In this document: piece by piece, positions 33,683 to 44,025 of the stretch
Layout of the letters: each line of letters opens with the position of its first letter
Numbering within the stretch: the first letter of the stretch is position 1
DNA from: Betaproteobacteria bacterium
GTDB lineage: Bacteria > Pseudomonadota > Gammaproteobacteria > Burkholderiales > UBA3065
Assembly: GCA_009927815.1 (NCBI GenBank)
Contig: RFMI01000062.1
Coordinates: forward strand, 1 to 44,025
DNA: 44,025 nucleotides
Direction of reading: 5' to 3'
Translations under genes and position numbers: made by a program
Notes under the pieces: model-generated
What the model was told of the DNA's origin: nothing
Databases searched by the model: none
Seen by the model: the letters and a program-made list of their open reading frames with translations, nothing else

Positions 33683-34846
33683 ATGAGCGATTCCTTCATT
33701 GACCGCCATCAAGACAACTGGACCGCGTTGCGCCGTGATCTGCACGCGCATCCGGAGCTGGCGTTCGCCGAGACACGCACCAGCGATCGTGTTGCCGAGC
33801 GCCTGGCCTTGGCCGGTCTCGAGGTGCGACGGGGGCTCGCGGGTACTGGTGTGGTCGGGTTGCTGCAGGGACGACGCCCCGGTCCGATGATTGGTCTGCG
33901 TGCCGACATGGACGCATTGCCCCTGCACGAGGCCAACGACTTTGCTCATCGCTCCACCCATGCCGGCCGCATGCACGCCTGTGGTCACGATGGCCATACC
34001 GCGATGCTGGTGGCCGCCGCCGAGACGCTGGCTGACGCGCCAGACTTTGCCGGCGCGGTGGCGTTCATCTTCCAGCCCGCCGAAGAGGGCGATGGCGGCG
34101 CGCGGCAGATGATGGACGAAGGCCTGTTCGCCGAATTCCCCTGCGAGGAGGTCTACGCGCTGCACAACTGGCCTGGCCTCGCGGCGGGCAGTTTTGCCGT
34201 GCACCGCGGCCCGGTCATGGCCTCGGCCGACCAGTTCGACATCGTCCTGCATGGCCATGGCGCGCACGCCGCGATGCCACATCAGGGGCTGGATCCGGTC
34301 ACTGCCGCTGCGGCCCTCATCCAAACCTTGCAGACCGTGGTCAGCCGACGCACCGACCCGCTCAAGGCGGCGGTGGTGAGCGTCACCCGCATGCAAGCCG
34401 GCGAGGCCTACAACATCATCCCCGAGTCGGTGACGGTTGGCGGAACGGTGCGGGCGCTGGACAACGGGGTTCGCGATGCGCTGCAGCTGCAAATCAGCGA
34501 GGCAGCTGCTGGCATCGCAGCGGCGCATGGTTTGCGGGCCACGGTGGAGTACCGGCGCGGTTATCCGGCCACCGTCAACCACCCGACCCAAGCCGATTTC
34601 GCGCGTGCCATTGCCGAGGAGGTGGCTGGCCGGGAGTCGGTGCGCACAGATCTGGCGCCGTCGATGGGCGCCGAGGATTTCGGCTTCATGCTGATGGACA
34701 AGCCGGGCGCCTACTTGTGGATTGGCAACGGCCCGGGCAGTGGTGGCTGCATGCTGCACAACCCGCACTACGACTTCAACGACGCGATCCTGCCGCTGGG
34801 CGTGCGCTTCTGGCGCGCCTTGGTGCAGCGTCGCTTGCCGCTCTAG
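33683..34846 (+). CDS. M20-family amidohydrolase (hippurate/N-acyl-amino-acid hydrolase type)
   Basis: This is a dinuclear-metal M20D peptidase-like hydrolase that removes acyl groups from N-acyl amino acids. The 387-aa protein has GLRADMDALPLHE (metal Asp), MHACGHDGHTAMLVAA (metal His), IFQPAEEGDGGARQMMDEG (catalytic and metal Glu) and the dimerisation-domain histidine in LHGHGAHAAMPHQGLDPV. The family includes hippurate hydrolases, carboxypeptidase Ss1 and plant auxin-conjugate hydrolases, so the substrate is open. ATG 33683 (MSDSFIDRH) gives the usual length; ATG 33671 is four codons earlier. It is divergent from the MazG-like gene and converges on pgi with a 7-bp gap. Confidence 0.9.
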   Translation: MSDSFIDRHQDNWTALRRDLHAHPELAFAETRTSDRVAERLALAGLEVRRGLAGTGVVGLLQGRRPGPMIGLRADMDALPLHEANDFAHRSTHAGRMHACGHDGHTAMLVAAAETLADAPDFAGAVAFIFQPAEEGDGGARQMMDEGLFAEFPCEEVYALHNWPGLAAGSFAVHRGPVMASADQFDIVLHGHGAHAAMPHQGLDPVTAAAALIQTLQTVVSRRTDPLKAAVVSVTRMQAGEAYNIIPESVTVGGTVRALDNGVRDALQLQISEAAAGIAAAHGLRATVEYRRGYPATVNHPTQADFARAIAEEVAGRESVRTDLAPSMGAEDFGFMLMDKPGAYLWIGNGPGSGGCMLHNPHYDFNDAILPLGVRFWRALVQRRLPL

Positions 34847-34853
34847 AGCGGCT

Positions 34854-36359
34854 TCAGCCGGGCTCTCCGCGCAGGATCGACTGTGCCACTTGCTTGCCGA
34901 GCTCCACGCCCCACTGGTCGAAGGCATTGATGTGCCAGACGCAGGCCTGTGTGAACACCTTGTGCTCGTAGCAGGCCAGCAGGGCGCCCAGCGATTCGGC
35001 GTCCAGCCGTTCGGCGCGGATCACCGTCGAGGGCTGGTTGCCGGGCAGGTCACCGTGCGGTGCTGGGGCTGCGGCGACCTGTCCGCCAGTACACAGCACG
35101 CGCGCCTGAGCATGGGCGTTGGCATTGAGCGCCGGTTCCAGCGCCGCGGTGTCGTCGAACACGATGATGTCGGCCGGGATCAGGGCGGTGCCCTGGTGCA
35201 AGAGCTGCAAGAAGGCGTGCTGAGCGTGGGAGCCGGCCGCGCCGAACAGCACGCCGCCCGTGTCCCATGTCACCGGGTGGCCATCAAGGTCGGTGCGTTT
35301 GCCCAGCGACTCCATCTCGAGCTGCTGCAGGTAGTCCGGCAGGCGCCGCAGCGGCCACGCGTAGGGCAGTACGGCGTGCGCTTGTGCACCCCAGAAATTG
35401 CGGTACCAGATCCCCAACAAGCCCATCAGCGCTGGCAGATTGCGTTCGATTGGGGTGTCGGCGAAATGCGTGTCGATGGCGTGCGCACCGCGGTGCAGTG
35501 CGGCGACGACCGCCGACCCGCAGGCGATCTGCAGCACCAGACCCACGGCCGACCAAAGCGAGTAGCGGCCGCCCACCCAGTCGCCGAAGGCAAAGCATTG
35601 CTCGCCAGCGACGCCCCATTCGCGGGCGCGCTGCGGGTTGGCTGTGACGGCGACAAAGTGGCGCTGGACTTGTGCTGGCGGGATGCCGCCGTCCAGCAGC
35701 CAGTTGCGGGCGCGCTGCGCGTTGGCCAGCGTCTCCAAGGTGCCGAAAGTCTTTGAGCAGACGATGAACAGCGTCGAGGCGGGCTCGCAGTCGCCTAGGG
35801 CAGCGGCCAGCGCACGCGGGTCGAGGTCGCTGACGCAGCGGGCGATCGGGCCGTCGGCGCTTGCTGCGAGGGCGTCCAGTGCCAGCGCTGGACCCAGATC
35901 CGAGCCGCCGATGCCGAGGTTGATGACGTGGCGTATCGATGCCCCGCTGGCGCCGCGCCAGTCGCCACTGCGCACCGCTGCAGCAAACTCGCGCTCAGCC
36001 TGCTGACCAGCGGCGATGTTTGCGCGCAGGTCGGTGCCGCCGACCACAAGCGGTGTGTCGCTGCGCAGGGCGGTGTGCAGCGCGGAACGGCCTTCGGTCA
36101 GATTGACCGGGTCGCCCCGCAGCATCCGGGCGAATCGGGTTTGCACACCGGCTTGATCGGCCAACTCGGCAAGCAGCTGCAGCGTATCGCCGCTGATCCG
36201 GTGGTGAGCACAGTCGGCCGTCAGCGGGCCGGCCTCCACCGTCAAGCGCTCTCGGCGGCTTGGGTCGGCTGCCAGCGCAGCATCGGCGCGCCAAGCGTCC
36301 AGCGTCTGCCGGTGACTGTGCAGCTGCTGCCAGGCGGGAAGTTCGGTCGGACGCGGCAT
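34854..36359 (-). CDS. pgi: Glucose-6-phosphate isomerase
   Basis: Pgi interconverts glucose 6-phosphate and fructose 6-phosphate. The 501-aa protein has both family signatures, DWVGGRYSLWSAVGL and CVWHINAFDQWGVELGK, plus VINLGIGGSDLGPALA and the phosphate-site CSKTFGTLETLANA. In the loop that in many Pgi proteins reads GEPGTNGQH with the catalytic glutamate, this protein reads FGAAGSHAQHAF, so that glutamate is an alanine. Other proteobacterial Pgi proteins also vary here, so loss of activity should not be assumed. It is divergent from glnB. The protein is about 45 residues shorter than E. coli Pgi. Confidence 0.95.
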   Translation of the reverse strand: MPRPTELPAWQQLHSHRQTLDAWRADAALAADPSRRERLTVEAGPLTADCAHHRISGDTLQLLAELADQAGVQTRFARMLRGDPVNLTEGRSALHTALRSDTPLVVGGTDLRANIAAGQQAEREFAAAVRSGDWRGASGASIRHVINLGIGGSDLGPALALDALAASADGPIARCVSDLDPRALAAALGDCEPASTLFIVCSKTFGTLETLANAQRARNWLLDGGIPPAQVQRHFVAVTANPQRAREWGVAGEQCFAFGDWVGGRYSLWSAVGLVLQIACGSAVVAALHRGAHAIDTHFADTPIERNLPALMGLLGIWYRNFWGAQAHAVLPYAWPLRRLPDYLQQLEMESLGKRTDLDGHPVTWDTGGVLFGAAGSHAQHAFLQLLHQGTALIPADIIVFDDTAALEPALNANAHAQARVLCTGGQVAAAPAPHGDLPGNQPSTVIRAERLDAESLGALLACYEHKVFTQACVWHINAFDQWGVELGKQVAQSILRGEPG

Positions 36360-36436
36360 TCGGCAAGTGTAGCCAAGTTCCGGGTCAGCCCGGAGAGCGG
36401 AGACACAACGCGAATCGGGGCGATTGGCTACACTAG

Positions 36437-36799
<363 letters not shown>

Positions 36800-36801
36800 A
36801 C

Positions 36802-37701
36802 GTGCCGGAGAGCCTGGTCGGCAAACTGGTTGTTGCGATCTCCTCGCGCGCGCTGTTCGATTTTGAGGAGGAGAACCAGGTTTTCGAGGAGACCGACGAC
36901 CGCGCCTATCGGGCCCTGCAGCTTGAGCGGCTAGACATCCCGGCCAAGCCGGGCGTCGCTTTTTCGCTGGTGCGCAAGTTGTTGGCGTTCAACACCGACG
37001 ACGCTCAACGGGTCGAGGTGGTGATCCTTTCGCGCAACGACCCGGTCTCGGGCATGCGCGTGTTTCGTTCCGCGCAGCATTATGGTTTGCCGATCCAGCG
37101 CGGCAGCTTCACCCGCGGTCAGCCGCCGTGGCGCTATCTGCGGCCGCTTCATGCCAACCTGTTTCTCTCCGCGCATCTGTCGGACGTGCGCTCGGCACTC
37201 GAGGCCGGTGTGCCGGCGGCGCAGGTCTACCCGCACTCGACGCGAGCCACCGATGCCCACCCGCATGAGGTCCGCATCGCCTTTGACGGTGACGCGGTGT
37301 TGTTCTCCGATGAGGCCGAGCGGGTCTATCAAACCCATGGGCTCGACGCCTTTCAGGCCCACGAGCGCGACAATGCGGCGCAACCGCTGTCCGAGGGGCC
37401 ATTCAAGCCGCTTTTGGCGGCTTTGCATCGTTTGCAGCAGGAGGGTACCCCGGCGATGCGCATCCGCACCGCGCTGGTCACGGCGCGCAGCGCGCCGGCG
37501 CATGAGCGCGCGATTCGCACTCTGATGGACTGGAACATCGAGGTTGACGAGGCGATGTTCCTCGGCGGTCTGGCCAAGGGCGATTTCTTGCGCGAGTTCG
37601 AGCCCGATTTTTTCTTCGACGATCAGGCCGGGCACTGCGAATCGGCGGCGGCGGCGGGTCCTGCAGGCCAGGTGTTGTTCGGCATCCGCAATCCGGTTTA
37701 G
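36802..37701 (+). CDS. 5'-nucleotidase (cytosolic type-1 family)
   Basis: This 299-aa protein belongs to the 5'-nucleotidase family related to mammalian cN-I, which dephosphorylates nucleoside monophosphates. Family features are the N-terminal VAISSRALFDFEEENQVFEE (nucleophile Asp region), VVILSRNDPVSGMRVFRSAQ, IAFDGDAVLFSDEAERV (second acidic motif) and the end FLGGLAKGDFLREFEPDFFF with DDQAGHCESA. The start is GTG 36802, two bases after the glnB stop, so the two genes are almost certainly one operon. It converges on ygfA with a 24-bp gap. Substrate preference (AMP, IMP or other) cannot be told. Confidence 0.88.
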   Translation: MPESLVGKLVVAISSRALFDFEEENQVFEETDDRAYRALQLERLDIPAKPGVAFSLVRKLLAFNTDDAQRVEVVILSRNDPVSGMRVFRSAQHYGLPIQRGSFTRGQPPWRYLRPLHANLFLSAHLSDVRSALEAGVPAAQVYPHSTRATDAHPHEVRIAFDGDAVLFSDEAERVYQTHGLDAFQAHERDNAAQPLSEGPFKPLLAALHRLQQEGTPAMRIRTALVTARSAPAHERAIRTLMDWNIEVDEAMFLGGLAKGDFLREFEPDFFFDDQAGHCESAAAAGPAGQVLFGIRNPV

Positions 37702-37725
37702 GCCGGTCTTCAGCCAAGTGCCGCC

Positions 37726-38316
37726 TCAGAGGCGCTGCCAGCAGCCGGTCTCGCTGACCAGCCAATCCATCGGCAGGTCTTGCGCATGCGGTTGGACATC
37801 GTCGATGCGTCCGAGCTCATAGGCGACGCCCACGGCGACCGGACGCGGTTGCAGCGTGGCGAGCGTGCGGTCGAAATGGCCAGCGCCGTAGCCGATGCGG
37901 TAGCCGCGCGCGTCAAAGCCGTTGCACGGGATCAGCAGCAGTTGCGGGACCACGTCCGGGCCGTCGCCGGGGAACGGGATGCCATAGCGGTCCAGCGGCA
38001 TCTCGTGGCCGGGGTCCCAGCGGCGAAAGCGCATCGGCGTGCCAGTCGGGCCGACTACAGGCAGCGCTGCCCACCGCGTTTCGGCTGCGGCTAGCCAGTC
38101 GCCGATGACCGCTCGAGCGTCGAATTCAGCTTTGTAGGGCCAGCAAAAGCCTACGGATGTCGGTTGCAGGCGCTGCAGCAGGTCGCTGAGATGACGGCTA
38201 AGTGCCGCGTCGGCGTCGATCCGATCGCGCGGGTTCATGCGTTGACGCGCTTCGATCAGCGCCAGCCGCATAGCGCGGCGGGCGGCGCGAGCCGGATCGG
38301 TTGCGGCGTCGGTCAT
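37726..38316 (-). CDS. ygfA: 5-formyltetrahydrofolate cyclo-ligase
   Basis: This enzyme converts 5-formyl-THF to 5,10-methenyl-THF with ATP, returning a dead-end folate to the one-carbon pool. The 196-aa protein has the N-terminal basic helix ([16 protein letters not shown]), [27 protein letters not shown] and the phosphate-binding signature [20 protein letters not shown]. In E. coli the homologue is linked to ssrS (6S RNA); no 6S RNA is next to it here. The ATG overlaps the pyrD stop by 4 nt (ATGA), so the two are coupled. Confidence 0.94.
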   Translation of the reverse strand: MTDAATDPARAARRAMRLALIEARQRMNPRDRIDADAALSRHLSDLLQRLQPTSVGFCWPYKAEFDARAVIGDWLAAAETRWAALPVVGPTGTPMRFRRWDPGHEMPLDRYGIPFPGDGPDVVPQLLLIPCNGFDARGYRIGYGAGHFDRTLATLQPRPVAVGVAYELGRIDDVQPHAQDLPMDWLVSETGCWQRL

Positions 38317-39311
38317 GCGGCCGCGACCTCGGTGACCAGCTCGGGTCCCCGGTAGATCAGACCGGTGTAGACCTGCACCAGGCTTGCGCCAGCTTCGAAC
38401 TTGGCGCGCGCGTCAGCCCCAGAGGCGATCCCACCGACGCCGATGATCGGCAGCGCCCCGTCGAGTCGTCGGGCGAGCGCGGCGAGCCGTTCAGTGCTGC
38501 GCGCGAACACCGGCCGCCCGCTCAGTCCGCCGGCTTCTTTGGCGAGCGGATGGCCTGCCACGGCAGCGCGGTCGAGTGTGGTGTTGGTGGCGATGACTGC
38601 GTCCATCGCGTGTCGCGTCAGGCGCATCGCGATGTCATCGAGTTGGGCGTCGTCGAGGTCGGGCGCGATCTTCACCGCCAGCGGCACGTAACGGCCGTGG
38701 TGGTCGGCCAGGCGGGTTTGCGTTTGCTTCAGGGTGGAGAGCAGGGTGTCGAGTTCGTCGCCATGTTGCAGGCTGCGCAAGCCTTGCGTGTTCGGGGAGC
38801 TGATATTGACCGTCACGTAATGGGCAAGCGGGTAGACAGCCTCCAGCGCGGTCCGGTAGTCGTCGACGGCGTGTTCGAGGGGCGTGGTCGCGTTCTTGCC
38901 GATGTTGATGCCCAGAATGCCCCGCCAGCGCGTCGCGGCGACGTTGGCGAGTAGCGCGTCGAGTCCGCCATTGTTGAAGCCGAGGCGGTTGATCAGTGCC
39001 TCGTGCTCTGGCAGACGAAAGATGCGCGGTTTGGGGTTTCCGGGCTGCGGCCGCGGTGTCACCGTACCGACTTCGATGAAGCCGAAGCCTAACGCCGCCA
39101 GACCGTCGATGTGCGCGCCGTTCTTGTCGAGTCCGGCGGCAAGGCCGACCCGATTCGGGAAGTCGATGCCCATGACCCGCGCACTGGCTCCCGGCGCCGG
39201 ATGCGGATGGCGAACAAGCCTGCCGAGTATGTCGACCCCGCGCAGCACCCAGTCATGGGCGGTCTCGGCATCGAGGGCGAAGAGGGCGGGGCGCAGCAGG
39301 GCGTAGCTCAT
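38313..39311 (-). CDS. pyrD: Dihydroorotate dehydrogenase (quinone), class 2
   Basis: PyrD oxidises dihydroorotate to orotate at the inner membrane using FMN and ubiquinone. The 332-aa protein has the N-terminal membrane-associating helices of class 2 ([20 protein letters not shown]), [20 protein letters not shown], the catalytic serine in [26 protein letters not shown] and the FMN-phosphate region [23 protein letters not shown] 39311 is chosen; an upstream frame adds an unconserved stretch that overlaps the ftsK promoter. It is divergent from ftsK with 52 bp between the starts and is cotranscribed with ygfA. Confidence 0.96.
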   Translation of the reverse strand: MSYALLRPALFALDAETAHDWVLRGVDILGRLVRHPHPAPGASARVMGIDFPNRVGLAAGLDKNGAHIDGLAALGFGFIEVGTVTPRPQPGNPKPRIFRLPEHEALINRLGFNNGGLDALLANVAATRWRGILGINIGKNATTPLEHAVDDYRTALEAVYPLAHYVTVNISSPNTQGLRSLQHGDELDTLLSTLKQTQTRLADHHGRYVPLAVKIAPDLDDAQLDDIAMRLTRHAMDAVIATNTTLDRAAVAGHPLAKEAGGLSGRPVFARSTERLAALARRLDGALPIIGVGGIASGADARAKFEAGASLVQVYTGLIYRGPELVTEVAAA

Positions 39312-39363
39312 GCGGCGGATTGTACGGTCATCTTTGGCGGCCGATTGCCGGTATCCTTGCGCG

Positions 39364-41660
<2,297 letters not shown>

Positions 41661-41690
41661 GGCAGACGGGCGATTTACCCAGTCGCGGGC

Positions 41691-42932
41691 TTAAACCAGA
41701 ACCTGTCCGGCCTGCGGGTGCGACAGAAACGCCGAGGGACTGGCACTCGCGCCGTAGGCCCCAGATTGGCCGATAGCGATCAGGTCGCCGACCTCGGCGC
41801 GCGGTAGCGCCACCTGCCGTCCCAGCACGTCCAGCGGCGTGCACAGCGGTCCACACACGTTGACGGTTTCGATTGCGGGCGCGTGCGGGTCTCGCGCCAG
41901 CCAAACTGGATAATCGCGCCGCAACACCTGGCCGAAGTTACCGGACGCTGCCAAGTGATTGTGCATGCCGCCATCGCAGAGCAAAAAGGTCTCGCCGCGC
42001 GAGGTCTTGCGGTCGATCACACGGGTCAGGAAGACGCCGGCTTCACCCACCAGGTAGCGCCCGAGTTCCAGCAGCACCGTCGTGCCCGGCAAGTGCTGGC
42101 GGGCGCTTGCTGCAATGTCGTGTAGTGCGGTGCGTATCGGTGCCAGATCGAGTCGGGTGTCGCCGGCAAAGTAAGGGATGCCGAATCCGCCACCGAGGTT
42201 GATCAGCGCGGGCGGGCAGGGTGCGTGATGCGCCAGGTCCCGGCACAGCTCGTAGGTCTTGTGGAGGGCCGCGGCGATTTGCGTACCGCTGAGGTTCTGC
42301 GATCCGGCGTAGACATGAAAACCCTCGAAATCGATAGTGTCGGGCCATGACTTGAGGATCGACGGCACGTGCTCGGCGTCGATGCCAAAGGCTTGCGCAC
42401 CGCCACCCATGCGCATCCCGGAGTGGCGCAACTCAAAGTCCGGGTTGACCCGGATGGCTGCGTGACCCCGCTGCGCGCCAGTTGCAGCCAGCGCTGATAG
42501 CCGCGCCAATTCGCCAGCCGATTCGACATTGACCACTGCGCCACAGTCGAGCGCCGCCTGCAGCTCGACGTCGCGTTTGGCTGGCCCGGCAAAACCAAGG
42601 TCGCGTCCGGTCTTGCCGGCGGCTACTGCCGCTTGAAGCTCGCCGAGCGAGGCGATATCGAAGCCGTCCACTAGCTTCGCAAGCAGGCTCAGGAGTTCCG
42701 GCAAGGGATTGGCTTTGACCGCGTAATGCAGACGCATGCCTGCGGGCAGGATGGCCCTTACCTCGGCGACTCGCGTACGCACCAGCGCAGCGTCGATGGC
42801 GTAGAGCGGCGTGCCATGGCGTTCGGCCAGCAGCGAGGCCGGCACGCCGCCGATGCAGAGCATGCCCGCCGCGTCCACCGCCAGCAGCGTCGGCGCGTGA
42901 CGTGGTTGCTCCGAAGCAGCGGCGTCAGTCAT
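41691..42932 (-). CDS. PLP-dependent decarboxylase, exosortase A system-associated type
   Basis: This is a fold-III (alanine racemase-like barrel) decarboxylase related to LysA. The 413-aa protein has the PLP lysine in LHYAVKANPLPELLSLL, HSGMRMGGGAQAFGID, the phosphate loop LINLGGGFGIPYFAGD, ELGRYLVGEAGVFLTRVID and the active-site cysteine region NVCGPLCTPLDVLG. The wording NHLAASGNFGQVLRRDYP and GQSGAYGASASPSAFLSHP matches the subgroup found beside exosortase A/PEP-CTERM polysaccharide loci, not true diaminopimelate decarboxylase. Its physiological substrate is not known to me. ATG 42932 overlaps the stop of the upstream ligase gene by 8 nt (ATGACTGA). It converges on ftsK. Confidence 0.82.
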   Translation of the reverse strand: MTDAAASEQPRHAPTLLAVDAAGMLCIGGVPASLLAERHGTPLYAIDAALVRTRVAEVRAILPAGMRLHYAVKANPLPELLSLLAKLVDGFDIASLGELQAAVAAGKTGRDLGFAGPAKRDVELQAALDCGAVVNVESAGELARLSALAATGAQRGHAAIRVNPDFELRHSGMRMGGGAQAFGIDAEHVPSILKSWPDTIDFEGFHVYAGSQNLSGTQIAAALHKTYELCRDLAHHAPCPPALINLGGGFGIPYFAGDTRLDLAPIRTALHDIAASARQHLPGTTVLLELGRYLVGEAGVFLTRVIDRKTSRGETFLLCDGGMHNHLAASGNFGQVLRRDYPVWLARDPHAPAIETVNVCGPLCTPLDVLGRQVALPRAEVGDLIAIGQSGAYGASASPSAFLSHPQAGQVLV

Positions 42933-44025
42933 GGCGATGGCGGCGCAGCGCCTCGGAGCGGATCAGCATGCGGTCGAACTTACCATTGGCGTTGCGCGGC
43001 AGGGGGGTGCCCAGGTGATCGATGCTGCGCGGAACCTGCCAGCTGGCGAGCGCCCCGCGCAGGCCGTGCAGCAGCGTCTCGACATCGGGCGCCGCGGCCG
43101 GCGTTTGGCCGACCACCAGCACGATGGCCTCGCCCAGCAGCGGGTCGGGGACGCCCACCGCAACGCATTCGGGCACACCCAGCGCTGCCGCCGCCGACTC
43201 CACCTCAGTCGGGCTGACCCGGTAGCCCGAGGTCTTGATCTGCTCGTCGCGGCGGGCGACAAAGTACAGATAGCCATCCGCATCTTGGCGCACGGTGTCA
43301 CCTGACCAGACCGCCGGTTCGCCGTCGGGTCCCGCGCGGAAGCGTTCGGCTGAGCGCGCCGGATCGTTCCAGTAGCCGCGCGTCACCAGCGAGCCCTGCT
43401 GGACCAGTTCGCCGGGCTCGTCAGGCGCGCAGCGGCTGCCATCGGCTCGCAACACGTGCAAGCGCGCTCCCGGGATGGCAATGCCCATCGAGTCGGGTCG
43501 CTGGTCGAATTCGAACGGCGGTAGCCAGCTGGCGCGGAACGCTTCGGTGAGTCCATACATGGCGATTGGCTGCGCTTTTGGCCAGCGCGCGCGCAGGGCT
43601 TGCCACGCGGAGCGCGGCAGGTGGCCGCCGGTGTTGGCAAAGTAGCGCAGCGAGTCGCCCTTGCCGGTATTTGACGATGTCGCCAGCAGTTGCAGGTACA
43701 GCGGCGGCACGGCCGTGAGTCCTGTGATGGCGTGTTCGTCGATGGCGCGGGCCACGTCGCTGGCGAATAGGTGGTCGAGCAGCACCACGCTGGCGCCCAC
43801 CGCAAAGGCAGTGCTTAGCTGCGAAAACCCGGCGTCGAAGGACAGCGGCAGTGCTGCGAGGAGGCGGTCATCGGCGCGGTTCTGCAGGTAGGACGCCACG
43901 CTGGTGGCACCGGCCAACAGATTGGTGTGAGTCACCATCACGCCCTTGGGCGCGCCGGTGCTGCCCGAGGTGTAGAACAAGATCGCGAGTTCGTCGGCGC
44001 TGCGCTGCTCTGGCTCGAATCCCCC
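42925..44025 (-). CDS. AMP-forming acyl-CoA ligase, exosortase A system-associated type (partial, cut by right edge)
   Basis: This is the C-terminal 366 codons of an adenylate-forming enzyme that activates a carboxylate as an acyl-AMP. The adenylation-domain P-loop is LFYTSGSTGAPKGVMVTHTN, followed by ALPLSFDAGFSQLSTAFAVG, MYGLTEAFRASWLPP, the hinge region TVRQDADGYLYFVARRDEQI and the catalytic lysine region PRNANGKFDRMLIR. The frame stays open to the window edge, so the N-terminus is missing. Paired directly with the PLP decarboxylase, it fits the ligase-decarboxylase pair of exosortase A loci, suggesting that the rest of such a locus lies to the right. Confidence 0.85.
   Translation of the reverse strand, partial: GGFEPEQRSADELAILFYTSGSTGAPKGVMVTHTNLLAGATSVASYLQNRADDRLLAALPLSFDAGFSQLSTAFAVGASVVLLDHLFASDVARAIDEHAITGLTAVPPLYLQLLATSSNTGKGDSLRYFANTGGHLPRSAWQALRARWPKAQPIAMYGLTEAFRASWLPPFEFDQRPDSMGIAIPGARLHVLRADGSRCAPDEPGELVQQGSLVTRGYWNDPARSAERFRAGPDGEPAVWSGDTVRQDADGYLYFVARRDEQIKTSGYRVSPTEVESAAAALGVPECVAVGVPDPLLGEAIVLVVGQTPAAAPDVETLLHGLRGALASWQVPRSIDHLGTPLPRNANGKFDRMLIRSEALRRHRHD

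Noticed and set aside
33515-34927. 470-codon open frame antisense to the M20 amidohydrolase
   Set aside because: It is a shadow frame; the plus-strand protein has all the M20 metal ligands.

Overview
This window is a 44-kb piece of a GC-rich gammaproteobacterial chromosome that is almost entirely core genome. The blocks hflK-hflC-hisZ-purA, rpsF-rpsR-rplI without priB between rpsF and rpsR, smc-zipA-ligA, rne/rluC/HAD phosphatase/sppA, and recA-recX point to a Pseudomonas/Chromatiales/Nevskiales-like gammaproteobacterium. The lineage cannot be fixed more precisely from sequence alone. No insertion sequence, prophage, rRNA operon or CRISPR array is visible.

Layout. (1) 1-3331: end of hflK, then hflC, hisZ and purA on the plus strand. 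(2) 3378-7666: rplI, rpsR, rpsF, rlmB and rnr on the minus strand, which is inverted relative to the usual gammaproteobacterial order, followed by tRNA-Leu(CAG) and dnaB on plus. (3) 9345-11155: phosphomannomutase/phosphoglucomutase and queF on minus. (4) 11263-20010: smc, zipA, ligA, hpt, an MTA/MTI phosphorylase and def on plus, the last five junctions being tight and mostly stop/start overlaps. (5) 20048-22726 minus: sppA, HAD phosphatase, rluC; divergent from rne with a long structured leader, then ygfZ, recA, recX on plus. (6) 28498-32297 minus: an ethylene-receptor-like hybrid histidine kinase followed by an exported cysteine-rich protein. (7) 32501-33524 minus: tRNA-Thr(CGT), a Fur-family regulator and a MazG-like protein, divergent from an M20 amidohydrolase. 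(8) 34854-41660: pgi, glnB with a 5'-nucleotidase gene, ygfA-pyrD and ftsK. (9) 41691-44025 minus: a PLP-dependent decarboxylase and an AMP-forming ligase of the type linked to exosortase A/PEP-CTERM polysaccharide loci, cut by the right edge.

The most interesting item is the sensor kinase. Its N-terminal membrane domain carries every residue I know to be needed for ethylene/copper binding in plant ETR1, at identical spacing, and it lies next to an unrecognised secreted protein. Other notable items are a 20-bp inverted repeat spanning the divergent mazG-like/amidohydrolase intergenic region, a perfect palindrome in front of the Fur-family gene, an Arg-Gly-rich RNase E tail, and probable MTI-to-hypoxanthine salvage.

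Caution: seven genes, several of them normally essential (hflC, phosphomannomutase, smc, mtnP-like, rne, the hybrid kinase, ftsK), are each broken by one frameshift. Every break can be repaired by lengthening a short homopolymer, so I treat them as consensus errors and annotate these genes as intact, with the break position stated.
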